From the NCBI GenBank assembly GCA_036490215.1, contig DASXEH010000084.1, positions 1 to 64,000 on the forward strand: a DNA stretch of 64,000 nt, written 5' to 3'. Shown here in pieces: positions 25,927 to 34,999 of this stretch (the stretch's first letter is position 1; every line of letters starts with the position of its first letter). The DNA comes from JASHSH01 sp036490215. Its GTDB lineage: Bacteria; Pseudomonadota; Alphaproteobacteria; Rhodospirillales; Magnetospirillaceae. The translations under genes were made by a program, and so were the position numbers. The notes below the pieces were generated by a model, which ran no database searches, was not told the DNA's origin, and saw only the letters and a list, made by a program, of their open reading frames with translations.

Positions 25927-26928
25927 TCAACCCAACCAATCCGGCACGGGAAGATTCTTCTCGCGCAGGAAGGTGGGGTTGAACAATTTGCTCTGATAAC
26001 GACTGCCGCCGTCGGCGAGGATCGTCACGATGGTATGCCCCGGCCCGAGCGTCTTGGCGATGCGAATGGCGCCGGCGATGTTGATGCCGCTCGATCCGCC
26101 CAGGCACAGGCCTTCGTCTTTCAGCAATGAGAAGATGATTGGCAGCGCTTCCTCGTCGGGGATTTGCTCGGCCCAATCGATCTCGACGTCTTCGAGATTC
26201 TTGGTGATGCGGCTCTGGCCGATGCCTTCGGTGATCGAGTTGCCCTCGGCTCTCATCTCGCCACTGGTGTACCAATTGTAAAGACCGGCGCCCATCGGAT
26301 CGGACAGCACGACCTTCACCTTCTTGCTGAATGATTTTAGCGCCAAGCTGACGCCGCCCAGTGTGCCGCCCGAACCCACCGCGCAGGTGAAGGCGTCAAC
26401 TTTACCGTCGGTCTGTTCCCAGATTTCGGGCCCGGTCGTTTGCTCGTGACCGACACGATTGGCGACGTTGTCGAACTGATTGGCCCAGATCACGCCATTC
26501 GGTTCGGTGGCCGCGAGTTCCTGCGCCAAGGTCTCGGAGTAGCGCACATAGTTGTTGGGATTGCTGTAGGGCGCCGCCGGCACCAGGCGCAGATCGGCGC
26601 CGATCAGACGCAGGAAATCCTTCTTCTCCTGGCTCTGGGTCTCCGGCATCACGATCACGGTCTTGTAGCCGCAGGCATTACCGACCAGCGCGAGGCCGAT
26701 CCCAGTATTGCCTGCCGTGCCTTCGACGATGGTGCCGCCCGGCTTCAGCGTGCCGCGCTTCTCTGCGTCCTGGATGATGGCCAGTGCCGCGCGATCCTTC
26801 ACTGAACCGCCGGGATTGAGAAACTCGGCCTTGCCGAGAATCGTGCAGCCGGTGATCTCGGAGGCCTTCTGCAATTTGATCAGAGGCGTGTTGCCGATCG
26901 CATTCAGAAAGCCGTCACGAATATCCAC
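25927..26928 (-). CDS. cysK: cysteine synthase A (O-acetylserine sulfhydrylase)
   Basis: A 333-residue PLP enzyme with the OASS signatures NTPLIKL near the N-terminus, the PLP lysine in NPGGSVKDRAALAI, the substrate loop EGTAGNTGIGLAL, and the phosphate-site GSGGTLGG. The open frame extends upstream, but the GTG at 26928 has a GGAG about 10 nt ahead and matches the family start. It makes cysteine from O-acetylserine and sulfide. It heads the cysK-sseA-metC operon. Confidence 0.9.
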   Translation of the reverse strand: MDIRDGFLNAIGNTPLIKLQKASEITGCTILGKAEFLNPGGSVKDRAALAIIQDAEKRGTLKPGGTIVEGTAGNTGIGLALVGNACGYKTVIVMPETQSQEKKDFLRLIGADLRLVPAAPYSNPNNYVRYSETLAQELAATEPNGVIWANQFDNVANRVGHEQTTGPEIWEQTDGKVDAFTCAVGSGGTLGGVSLALKSFSKKVKVVLSDPMGAGLYNWYTSGEMRAEGNSITEGIGQSRITKNLEDVEIDWAEQIPDEEALPIIFSLLKDEGLCLGGSSGINIAGAIRIAKTLGPGHTIVTILADGGSRYQSKLFNPTFLREKNLPVPDWLG

Positions 26929-27112
26929 TACCGCTGCTCCGTTTTGGGGGGATCGAAAAGGAGGGGAGGCCAGCCTAGCGGCGGGCGGGTAGGGTGGCAA
27001 GGCGGGGAGGGCCATTTACGCGGCTCCCACGTGGATTGAGATATGAGATACTTGCATAAATGCGCGCCGCGCCGTGCGCGATCCCTGCCGATCTCCAGAC
27101 TGCGAGGTCCCC

Positions 27113-27385
27113 ATGTGCCGCAGCATCAAGACCCTCCATAATTTCGAGCCGCCGGCGACCGAGGAAGAGATCCAGGCCTCGGCGCTGCAATTCGTTCGCA
27201 AGTTGAGTGGGTTCGCCCATCCATCCGAAGCCAACGAGGCTGCCTTCAATCGCGCGGTGGAGGTTGTGACCGAGGCCGCTCGCGAATTATTGAGCGCGCT
27301 TGTGACAGGCGCCCCGCCCCGTGACAGGGAAGTCGAGGCGGAAAAGGCTCGTGCCCGCGCGGCGGAGCGGTTCGCGAAGGCCTGA
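27113..27385 (+). CDS. DUF2277 small protein
   Basis: A 90-residue protein that starts MCRSIKTLHNFEPPAT, typical of the DUF2277 family: two helices with a conserved N-terminal Cys-Arg-Ser and a charged C-terminus. The function is unknown. The ATG at 27113 is favoured over the upstream ATG at 27074 because family members begin at MCRSI. It stands alone, divergent from cysK. Confidence 0.75.
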   Translation: MCRSIKTLHNFEPPATEEEIQASALQFVRKLSGFAHPSEANEAAFNRAVEVVTEAARELLSALVTGAPPRDREVEAEKARARAAERFAKA

Positions 27386-27476
27386 TACGCTTTAGGCCCC
27401 GTTGCATCGACGGCTTCGCATCACCATACTCTTGCGCGTATGTTTTGCGGGCACGACGCGCCTGGGGTTGGAGATC

Positions 27477-28466
27477 ATGAACGTCACGATCAATGGTGAG
27501 GCCCGCGCGGTGCAGGCCGGCGTCACTCTCGAAGGACTTCTGGATACGCTGGGCATTGACCGGCGCAAGGTAGCGATCGAGCGCAATCTCGAGATCGTTC
27601 CGCGCTCGGCCTATGGCGCTACGCAGATCGGCGAGGGCGACAAACTCGAGATCGTTCATTTCATCGGGGGCGGCATGGGCGCCGATACCGAAATCGACGC
27701 CGATCCGTTGATCATTGCCGGCCGCAGCTTCCGCTCGCGCCTGATCGTCGGCACCGGCAAGTACAAGGACTACGCGCAGAATGCCGCGGCTGCGCGCGCG
27801 GCTGGCGCCGAGATCGTCACAGTGGCGCTTCGTCGCGTGAATGTGATGGAACCCGGCTCGCCGATGCTGGTCGATCATCTGAGCCCGAAGGACTTCACCT
27901 ATCTGCCCAATACGGCCGGGTGTTTCACCGGCGAAGACGCCGTGCGCACGCTGCGTCTCGCACGCGAAGCCGGCGGCTGGGGTCTCGTGAAGCTCGAAGT
28001 GCTGGGCGACAAGAAGAGCTTGTTTCCCGATATGGTGGAAACGCTTCGCGCCGCAGAGTTGCTGATCAAAGACGGCTTCCAGGTGATGGTCTACTGCAGC
28101 GACGATCCGATCATGGCTAAGCGTCTCGAAGAGATCGGCTGCTGCGCGATCATGCCCCTCGGTGCGCCGATCGGCTCGGGCCTGGGCATCCAGAATCCGG
28201 TGAATATCCGGCTGATCGTCGAACAGTCGCGTGTCCCGGTGATCGTCGATGCCGGCGTGGGCACGGCTTCGGACGCTACGGTGGCGATGGAACTGGGCTG
28301 TGATGGCGTGTTGATGAACACCGCCATCGCCGAAGCCAAGGATCCGATCGCCATGGCGAAAGCCATGCGGCTGGCAGTGGAGGCGGGGCGTCTCGCTTAT
28401 CGCGCCGGGCGGATGCAGAAGCGCCGCTATGCCGACCCGTCGTCACCGCTCGCCGGAATGATCTGA
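27477..28466 (+). CDS. thiG: ThiS-ThiG fusion (sulfur carrier plus thiazole synthase)
   Basis: A 329-residue fusion. Residues 1-66 are a complete ThiS ubiquitin-like sulfur carrier ending in the conserved diglycine (HFIGGG). From about residue 76 (DPLIIAGRSFRSRLIVGTGKYK) a full ThiG thiazole synthase follows, with the catalytic-lysine strand LVKLEVLGD and the GSGLGIQNP phosphate loop. GGAG lies just upstream of the ATG at 27477. The ThiS carboxyl end must be free for thiocarboxylation, so the fused glycine raises the question of processing. No TPP riboswitch is evident in front. Confidence 0.92.
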   Translation: MNVTINGEARAVQAGVTLEGLLDTLGIDRRKVAIERNLEIVPRSAYGATQIGEGDKLEIVHFIGGGMGADTEIDADPLIIAGRSFRSRLIVGTGKYKDYAQNAAAARAAGAEIVTVALRRVNVMEPGSPMLVDHLSPKDFTYLPNTAGCFTGEDAVRTLRLAREAGGWGLVKLEVLGDKKSLFPDMVETLRAAELLIKDGFQVMVYCSDDPIMAKRLEEIGCCAIMPLGAPIGSGLGIQNPVNIRLIVEQSRVPVIVDAGVGTASDATVAMELGCDGVLMNTAIAEAKDPIAMAKAMRLAVEAGRLAYRAGRMQKRRYADPSSPLAGMI

Positions 28467-29085
28467 GCGCGAATCTGACGCGCGTCGAAGGCGTGACACA
28501 TCTCGAAATTTTCACTTACGAGGCGTTTATTTGACGCTTGCGGGAATGCTGCAGCCACAATTTGTGGTGCTTTTCAGGGGTTACGCGACCCCATTTAGTA
28601 GCGTATTCACGCAACTGTCATAACCCTACAAACCGTGTAACCCCTTGAGAGGGCAGGCGCGGATCAAGATTTTTTGGAGAGTCGCAAAGATTCCTCTTTC
28701 AATCTGCGAAGAATCGAGTAAATAGCGACTGAGACGTACAACGCACGTGCCTCTGGCCCCTAGTTTGGTTAAGCAACGACGTCAATGGCGTTCTTCTGAT
28801 GACTGCCGGCCATGGATCGGCATCCCGGGGGAATTGAACAATGAACGTTGTCTATCGTTGCGCCGACAATACGACCGTCGACACTGTCGACGAACCACGC
28901 TTCCGTAGCGTTCTGGGCCAGGGAAAAGTCCCATCGCCCTCCACGACACTTATGGAGCATCCGACGATCGCGTGTTGAGCGTTTCGCTCAATTACTGATC
29001 GACGGATCGGCCGGGTTCAGCCCGGCATCGCCCCGACTTAACAAGTGTTTGACGCGCATGATTGTGCGCGTGTGGAGAATTGACG
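28467..29085 (+). promoter_or_regulatory. long leader of the ornithine decarboxylase gene, candidate speF-type RNA
   Basis: There are 619 bases between thiG and the decarboxylase. They hold a small ORF (28841-28978) and two stable stem-loops: GCCGGG with its complement around 29009-29026, and a perfect 7-bp stem at 29052-29071 (ACGCGCA/TGCGCGT) directly before GGAG and the ATG. A structured speF leader is known in Alphaproteobacteria in front of ornithine decarboxylases. Membership is inferred from position and gene identity, not from a covariance match. Confidence 0.5.
28841..28978 (+). CDS. 45-residue upstream ORF (possible leader peptide)
   Basis: ATG at 28841, preceded by GGGGGAATT, encodes MNVVYRCADNTTVDTVDEPR and 25 further residues, ending in TGA at 28978. 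It lies in the decarboxylase leader, 107 bases before that gene. It has neither signal peptide nor recognised domain. A leader-peptide role in ornithine or polyamine sensing would parallel the enterobacterial speFL idea, but this is inference. It may also be chance coding. Confidence 0.35.
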   Translation: MNVVYRCADNTTVDTVDEPRFRSVLGQGKVPSPSTTLMEHPTIAC

Positions 29086-30216
29086 ATGACCGCCAAGATC
29101 AACCGCTACTTCGCCGAACGACGACCCGACAATCCTCTGCTCGTGGTCGACCTCGATGTGGTTGCCAATAACTACCGCGCCCTGCGCCGCTTCCTGCCGA
29201 TTGCCGAGGTGTTCTACGCTGTGAAGGCGAATCCGGCGAACGAGATCCTCAAGCTGCTCGCTGGTCTGGGCTCGAACTTCGACACCGCCAGCCGCGGTGA
29301 GATCGAGATGGTGATGGCTGCTGGTGCCAGCGCCGAGCGCATCTCGTTCGGCAATACCATCAAGAAGCAGCGCGACATCGCCTGGGCCTTCGAACAGGGC
29401 GTGCGCCTCTATGCGTTCGACTCCGAGGCGGAACTGCGCAAGCTCGCCGAGTCGGCGCCCGGCTCGCGCGTCTTCTGCCGCATCCTGATGACCTGCGAAG
29501 GCGCCGAATGGCCGCTGTCGCGCAAGTTCGGCTGCGAAATCGACATGGCGAAGGATCTCCTCGTCATGGCGCGCGACCTGGGCCTCGACCCCTATGGCGT
29601 GTCGTTCCATGTCGGCTCGCAGCAGACGCAGCTCGATCAATGGGACGTGGCCGTCGGCAAGACTGCCATGCTCTTCACGGCGCTGACCGAAGCCGGTGTC
29701 GACCTGAAGATGGTCAATATCGGTGGCGGTTTGCCGGCCAAGTACAGGAGCGAAGTCGCCGGCGTGAACGACTATGCCAGCGCGATCATGACTGCGATGA
29801 CCGACCACTTCGGCAACAACCTGCCGAAGATGATCATCGAGCCGGGCCGTTCGATGGTCGGCGATGCCGGTGTCATCGAAGCCGAAGTGGTGCTGATCTC
29901 GAAGAAGTCCAAGGACGAAGATGTCCGTTGGGTCTATCTCGACATCGGCAAGTTTGGCGGCCTGATCGAGACGCTGGACGAGTCGATCAAGTACCGCATC
30001 CAGGTGCCGGAGCGTAACGGTCCGTCCGCGCCCGTGATCCTGGCCGGTCCGACTTGCGACTCAGCTGATATTCTCTACGAGAAGACCAAGTACCGCCTTC
30101 CGCTCTCGCTGAAGGTCGGCGACAAGGTCCGCATTCTCGCGACCGGCGCGTACACGACCACCTACGCCGCCGTGAACTTCAACGGCTTCCAGCCGCTCGA
30201 AGCCGTCTACATCTGA
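29086..30216 (+). CDS. odc: ornithine decarboxylase (alanine-racemase fold)
   Basis: A 376-residue PLP decarboxylase of fold type III. K47 (FYAVKANP) binds PLP, H174 (FHVGSQ) stacks on it, EPGRSMVG (251-258) binds phosphate, and C323-D324 (GPTCDSAD) is the catalytic pair. It makes putrescine from ornithine. The ATG at 29086 has GGAG 8 bases ahead. Lysine may also be a substrate in related enzymes. Confidence 0.92.
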   Translation: MTAKINRYFAERRPDNPLLVVDLDVVANNYRALRRFLPIAEVFYAVKANPANEILKLLAGLGSNFDTASRGEIEMVMAAGASAERISFGNTIKKQRDIAWAFEQGVRLYAFDSEAELRKLAESAPGSRVFCRILMTCEGAEWPLSRKFGCEIDMAKDLLVMARDLGLDPYGVSFHVGSQQTQLDQWDVAVGKTAMLFTALTEAGVDLKMVNIGGGLPAKYRSEVAGVNDYASAIMTAMTDHFGNNLPKMIIEPGRSMVGDAGVIEAEVVLISKKSKDEDVRWVYLDIGKFGGLIETLDESIKYRIQVPERNGPSAPVILAGPTCDSADILYEKTKYRLPLSLKVGDKVRILATGAYTTTYAAVNFNGFQPLEAVYI

Positions 30217-30226
30217 TCGGCTACAG

Positions 30227-30255
30227 CAGGGCCCGGCAAGATTTGCCGGGCCCTG
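30227..30255 (+). terminator. intrinsic-type terminator after ornithine decarboxylase
   Basis: A perfect 13-bp stem (CAGGGCCCGGCAA at 30227-30239 with its complement at 30243-30255) with a 3-nt loop, 10 bases past the stop codon. The following T-rich stretch is short (GTTGTCTTAG). Confidence 0.8.
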
Positions 30256-30406
30256 GTTGTCTTAGTGGCACTTCCTGCCGCATCTTCTCTTCCAAAAATT
30301 GAATGATTTCTGCCGTTTAGATAGCGGCACGATGCTTGCTTTGAATATCCGTAGCCCGCGACAGGAGAATACCGTCCGCGGTTGACGGAACGTAGGAAGC
30401 ACGGCG

Positions 30407-32155
30407 ATGACACTCTGGGGTGCATTCACCAATACGGTCGACGCGATGCAGGCGCAGTCGAATGCGCTGAGCGTGATCAGTCAGAACATCGCGAACGTCA
30501 ACACGACGGGCTACAAGACCGTCACCGACAATTTTGAGACGGTTCTCTCCGAGCAGACCGAAGGCCAAAACATCTTCGGCGTTCAGCCGGTTACGCAATC
30601 CTCCAACGACATCCAAGGCAATTTCCAGGCGACGGGGCAATGGAACAACCTGGCCATCAATGGGCAAGGGTTCTTTATCCTCAACTCGTCCGCCGATGGC
30701 ACGGGCAGCACGCTGTACACGCGCGCCGGCGATTTCGAACAGCAAGCCTCGCCGATTACGCTGCCGAGTGCGCCCAACACCTCGAACGTTCTGAACGAAC
30801 CCGCCTCAAGTACCGTCTCGTACCTGACCAACGGTCAGGGCGACTACCTGATGGGCTGGAAGGCGGTCAACGGGGTCGTTACCGCCAGCGATGATCTGAG
30901 TTCGTTGAGCCCGGTCGAAATCGACTTGGGAGCGACCATCGCGGGCAAAGCGACATCGCAGATCACACTGCAGGGGGCTTTGCCGTCCAACGTGGCGAGC
31001 CAGAGCTCGCAGGCGGCCGAGGCTCAGACGATTACGACCAAGTTGAGCGGAACGACGAGTTCGTCGAGCTTCGATCCGTCGACAACGCAGTTCTTCAATA
31101 CCGGTACGCTCCAGATCCAATTGGGCGCCGTCAATACGAACACCGGCGTCTTCACGTCGTCGGGCAGTGCGGTGACGGTCAACGTGACGGATGGCAGCCT
31201 GCAGGGTGTCGCCAATGCGATCAATTCCGCCAGTGCCGGTGTCACGGCCAGCGTCATTCAGGATAGCAGCGGCAATTTCCAGCTTCAGTTGGCCGGCAAC
31301 AATACCGGCGCCAACGACGGTTTCCAGGTCACGGGCACCGACGCGGGCACGGGCGCGCAGAGCCTGACCAGCCTCAACTACACGGCCAGCGACGCGACGC
31401 AGAACGGTACAGATTACAATGTCAACCAGGTCGCGCAAGACGCGCTCACCGGCACCAACGGTTCGGTCGAGGCAGGCATCCCCGTCTATGATAATCAGTT
31501 CAATCCGCAAACGCTGACGGCCACGTTCACCAAAACCGGTTCGGATGCGTGGACCGTTTCCTACAGCCTGCCGCCAGGCGTCGGGACCGTCACCACGTCA
31601 TCCAGCTCGTCCAGCACCCCGACAACGCTGACCTTCGATGGCGCCGGTAATTATGATGGCCAGAGCGGCAATTCGACGGTGAACGTTACCTGGGCCGATG
31701 GCAGCACCAGTTCGATCTCGGTCGACTTTTCTAAGATGTCGCAGCTGGCGTCGGGCACGTTGCAGCTGAATACGCAGACCCAGGATGGCTATGGTGCAGC
31801 TACTCTGGTCAAAGGTGAGTTCGACTCGAACGGCAATCTCTACGGCGACTACAGCAACGGCCAAAAAGTGCTGCTCTACACACTGCCGGTCGCGACGTTT
31901 ACCGCGCCGAATTCGCTGCAAAGCGTCAACGGTACGAATTTCACCCAGACGGGGGCGGCCGGGACGCTCGATATCAACGAGGCGAATACGCTGAACGATA
32001 CCCAGTTCTCGCCCGGAAATGTCGAGACCTCGAACGTCGACCTCGATCAGCAGTTCTCTGCGATGATCACGACTCAGACCGCCTATAATTCGGCCACCAA
32101 AGTCTTCAACGTGGCCGATCAAATGACCCAGTCGGTTCGCGATCTGATTACCTGA
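30407..32155 (+). CDS. flgE: flagellar hook protein FlgE
   Basis: A 582-residue axial protein. The N-terminal rod/hook signature (NIANVNTTGYK, about residue 27) and the C-terminal coiled-coil segment with TAYNSATKVFNVADQM are both present, and the long Ser/Thr/Asn-rich middle is typical of hook proteins. AGGAAG precedes the start by 9 bases. It stands without other hook genes; flgE is isolated from motA-motB (36 kb) and fliN (42 kb), so motility genes are scattered here. Confidence 0.93.
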   Translation: MTLWGAFTNTVDAMQAQSNALSVISQNIANVNTTGYKTVTDNFETVLSEQTEGQNIFGVQPVTQSSNDIQGNFQATGQWNNLAINGQGFFILNSSADGTGSTLYTRAGDFEQQASPITLPSAPNTSNVLNEPASSTVSYLTNGQGDYLMGWKAVNGVVTASDDLSSLSPVEIDLGATIAGKATSQITLQGALPSNVASQSSQAAEAQTITTKLSGTTSSSSFDPSTTQFFNTGTLQIQLGAVNTNTGVFTSSGSAVTVNVTDGSLQGVANAINSASAGVTASVIQDSSGNFQLQLAGNNTGANDGFQVTGTDAGTGAQSLTSLNYTASDATQNGTDYNVNQVAQDALTGTNGSVEAGIPVYDNQFNPQTLTATFTKTGSDAWTVSYSLPPGVGTVTTSSSSSSTPTTLTFDGAGNYDGQSGNSTVNVTWADGSTSSISVDFSKMSQLASGTLQLNTQTQDGYGAATLVKGEFDSNGNLYGDYSNGQKVLLYTLPVATFTAPNSLQSVNGTNFTQTGAAGTLDINEANTLNDTQFSPGNVETSNVDLDQQFSAMITTQTAYNSATKVFNVADQMTQSVRDLIT

Positions 32156-32196
32156 TAAGCTTGACCCTGGTGCGGGGCACGCCAAGGGTTGTCAGG

Positions 32197-32931
32197 ATGA
32201 TCGTTCTTTTCACCGATTTCGGCCTGGAAGGTCCCTATACGGGGCAAGTCAAGGCCGTGCTGTGGCGCGAAGCGCCGCAGGTTCCGGTCTTCGATCTGTT
32301 CGCCGATGCGCCGATGCAGCGGCCTCAAGAAGCGGCCTATCTTTTGGCCGCTTACGCAGCCGCCTTTCCGGTCGGAACCATCATCCTCGCCGTCGTCGAT
32401 CCGGGCGTCGGGACCGACAGACCTGCCGAAGCGATACAGATCGACGGGCGATGGTTCGTAGGCCCGGGCAACGGATTATTCGAGCCGCTTTTAAGGCGCG
32501 CCGAAACGGTCCGGAGTTTCATTATTTCCGTACCCGAATGGGCGTCCGCCAGTTTCCATGGTCGTGACCTCTTCGCGCCGGTGGCTGGACGTCTCGCCCG
32601 TGGCTTATCGGCGGATCAAGCCGGGATCACAGCCGCGCCGGCGACACGGCGACTAGACTGGCCCGATGACCTACCTGCAGTCGTCTATATCGATCGTTAT
32701 GGTAACGCCATGACCGGACTGCGGGCCTCGCGTTTATCGGCGGACGCCATTTTACATGTCGGCGACCGGACAATTCAGAGGGCACGGACTTTCGGCGATG
32801 TGCCCGAAGGCACTGGTTTTTGGTACGAGAACGCCAACGGTCTGGCGGAGATCGCTGTCAACCGGGGGCGCGCCGATACCTATTTTAGCGGACCGTCGAT
32901 CGGGGCGCCTATCGGCGTAGTCGGCTTGTGA
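32197..32931 (+). CDS. SAM hydroxide adenosyltransferase (DUF62 family)
   Basis: A 244-residue protein with the family start VLFTDFGLEGPYTGQVK, the VDPGVGTDR segment, GPGNGLF, and HGRDLFAPVAGRLA. Enzymes of this fold include fluorinase and chlorinase, but most bacterial members hydrolyse S-adenosylmethionine to adenosine and methionine. Halogenation is not implied. The ATG at 32197 fits the family start better than upstream codons. Confidence 0.87.
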   Translation: MIVLFTDFGLEGPYTGQVKAVLWREAPQVPVFDLFADAPMQRPQEAAYLLAAYAAAFPVGTIILAVVDPGVGTDRPAEAIQIDGRWFVGPGNGLFEPLLRRAETVRSFIISVPEWASASFHGRDLFAPVAGRLARGLSADQAGITAAPATRRLDWPDDLPAVVYIDRYGNAMTGLRASRLSADAILHVGDRTIQRARTFGDVPEGTGFWYENANGLAEIAVNRGRADTYFSGPSIGAPIGVVGL

Positions 32932-33013
32932 CAGGTCCATGGCCGTGTGCAATACTGCGTGTGGGGGCGTGACCGCATTGGCGGCGCCAAATCGATAAGT
33001 GCCGGAGAACCGG

Positions 33014-33838
33014 ATGGCGGTCGAAGTCAAGTTTTGGGGTACTCGGGGTAGCATCGCCTGCGCGTCGGCGCAGCATGTGATCTATGGCGGCAATACAAGC
33101 TGTATCGAAGTCCTGCTCGACGACCAGCCGATCATTCTCGATGCGGGTACCGGCCTGCGCATGCTTGGCAAGGATTTCTCGCGCCGACACGTTCGCCAGG
33201 GTGTCTTGCTGCTGACCCATACGCATTGGGATCACGTCAACGGTTTCCCGTTCTTCGCGCCGATCTATCAGCCTGGCTGGCAGTTCCGCGTTCTCGCGGG
33301 GCACCTCATCGATATCGGCGGCATCAAGCAGGCGCTGGCCAGCCAGATGACCACGCCGATGTTCCCGGTGCCGCTGCAGGCGCTGCGTGCGGAGATGCTG
33401 TATCAGGATTTCCGCATCGGCGAGACGCTGAGCGATCTGGCCAATGGCGCGGTGGTGAAGACGGCAATGCTCAACCATCCCAACGGCGCCAGCGGCTACC
33501 GCATCGAATATGCCGGCCGCGTCGTCACCTACATCACCGATACCGAGCATGTGCCGGGTAAGCCTGATCGCAACGTGCTGGGGCTGATGGAAGGCGCCGA
33601 TCTTGCGATCTACGACAGCACCTACACTGATGACGAGTATCCGGCGCGCGTCGGCTGGGGGCACTCCACGTGGCAGGAAGCGATTCGGCTGGGAAAGATG
33701 GCTGGCGTGAAACGCCTTGCCATCTTCCATCACGATCCCGATCATACCGACGAGATCATGAGCAAGATTGAGGAAGAAGCCCACCGCACTTGGGACAACG
33801 CGTTGGTTGCTCGCGACGGGATGGTGATCGCGCTTTAG
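33014..33838 (+). CDS. MBL-fold metal-dependent hydrolase (PhnP-like)
   Basis: A 274-residue metallo-beta-lactamase-fold protein. The binuclear metal motif is H69-T-H71-W-D73-H74, and the N-terminal FWGTRGSI with the GGNTSCIEV segment is that of the cyclic phosphodiesterase-like group. Further ligands may lie at TDTEH (near residue 180) and FHHD near the C-terminus. The substrate is unknown. It overlaps the convergent desaturase gene by 4 bp. Confidence 0.85.
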   Translation: MAVEVKFWGTRGSIACASAQHVIYGGNTSCIEVLLDDQPIILDAGTGLRMLGKDFSRRHVRQGVLLLTHTHWDHVNGFPFFAPIYQPGWQFRVLAGHLIDIGGIKQALASQMTTPMFPVPLQALRAEMLYQDFRIGETLSDLANGAVVKTAMLNHPNGASGYRIEYAGRVVTYITDTEHVPGKPDRNVLGLMEGADLAIYDSTYTDDEYPARVGWGHSTWQEAIRLGKMAGVKRLAIFHHDPDHTDEIMSKIEEEAHRTWDNALVARDGMVIAL

Positions 33839-34914
33839 CTGGCTGCTGCCGCCTGACCTGTCTGCGGGCTGGGCCGTGCCGTCAAAGGCAATTCGCGTCT
33901 TACGAAATAGGTCGGGTCCTTCGCCTGGCGCAGCAGCGTGGGAATGATCTCGCGATAGGCTTCGACGAAGCCTGAATAGGGCCGTGGCGTATCGGCCTTC
34001 ATCTCGTCGTGCAACTGGGGTAGGGCGTAATAGGGCACCACAGGGAACATGTGGTGCTCGACGTGATAATTCATGTTCCAGTACAGGAATCGCACGACCG
34101 GATTCATGTAGACGGTGCGAGCAACGAGCCGGTGATCAAGCACATCTTCGGCCAACCCTGCATGCTGCGTCAGACCCGTCAGGATATAGAGCCAAGCCCC
34201 GTAGAGTGACGGCAGGCCGACATACATCAGCGGCAGGATGCTATCAGTCGCCACGGCTAGCGCCGCGACGACGGCATAGACAGCGATGTGAATACGGGCT
34301 TCCCAGATGACGCGCCCGTAATCGTAGTCCGGGATGTAGGTCTTCTCTTCGGCATTGATATTGCCGAGCGCGTGTCTGACAACGCGCTGAATGTAGAACT
34401 TGGCCTGCGGCAAACCGATGAAGCTGAGCGCAATCGAGCCGAGTTTGGGCGGCCGCATCACTGAGATTTCAGGATCGAGCCCGACGATGATCGTATCAGC
34501 ATGATGGCGCTGATGGCTGCGACGCCAAACCGTGCCTTCGCGCAGGACCATGAATGAGGCGAAGTGGTAGATCACAGCGTTCATCCACTTGGTCTTGAAC
34601 GCTGTCTGATGGCCGCACTCGTGCCAGCGTGAGTCCGATGACGACCCCCAAACCGTGCCATAGACGAAAAACGCGGGCACAGCCCACCAGCCTCCCCAGA
34701 AGACGAATCCGGCGGTGCCGCTGACGATGAAGATGCCCAACCACAAGAGCGTGTCGCGAATGGCGCGGCCGTCCGACCGCTTCATCAATTCACGGATGCG
34801 GTCATGCGGCACCGGCGAGCGGTACCACGCCGCGTTCGACAGGCCCTTTTCCCTGGCGGCGTCTGATGTCGGCCCGACCAGGCCGTAATCACGGAGCACA
34901 GGCTCGCTTGCCAC
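33835..34914 (-). CDS. membrane fatty acid desaturase
   Basis: A 359-residue di-iron membrane protein. All three histidine boxes are visible: H98-E-C-G-H102, H134-Q-R-H137-H138 and H284-V-E-H-H288, with hydrophobic pairs between them. The best start is the GTG at 34914, which has GGGAGG 11-12 bases upstream, and this avoids overlap with motB. The double-bond position and substrate cannot be read. The frame extends further upstream without a fitting start. Confidence 0.87.
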   Translation of the reverse strand: MASEPVLRDYGLVGPTSDAAREKGLSNAAWYRSPVPHDRIRELMKRSDGRAIRDTLLWLGIFIVSGTAGFVFWGGWWAVPAFFVYGTVWGSSSDSRWHECGHQTAFKTKWMNAVIYHFASFMVLREGTVWRRSHQRHHADTIIVGLDPEISVMRPPKLGSIALSFIGLPQAKFYIQRVVRHALGNINAEEKTYIPDYDYGRVIWEARIHIAVYAVVAALAVATDSILPLMYVGLPSLYGAWLYILTGLTQHAGLAEDVLDHRLVARTVYMNPVVRFLYWNMNYHVEHHMFPVVPYYALPQLHDEMKADTPRPYSGFVEAYREIIPTLLRQAKDPTYFVRRELPLTARPSPQTGQAAAAS

Positions 34915-34999
34915 AGTACTGTTCCTCCCGCTGTGGAGCGTGCGTTTCCGCCAGTATGACTCGGTGCAACGCCCCAATGCCAGGGCGACGGCTAGACCC

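Noticed and set aside
27386..27476. TPP riboswitch before thiS-thiG
   Set aside because: Only 91 bases are available and the CTGAGA-type core of the THI box is absent.
30267..30283. Sigma-54-like promoter (TGGCACTTCCTGCC) ahead of flgE
   Set aside because: The GG-to-GC spacing is wrong for the -24/-12 consensus; only the TGGCAC half matches.
32197..32931. Fluorinase or chlorinase
   Set aside because: The fold family matches, but most bacterial members are SAM hydrolases and no halometabolite genes are nearby.
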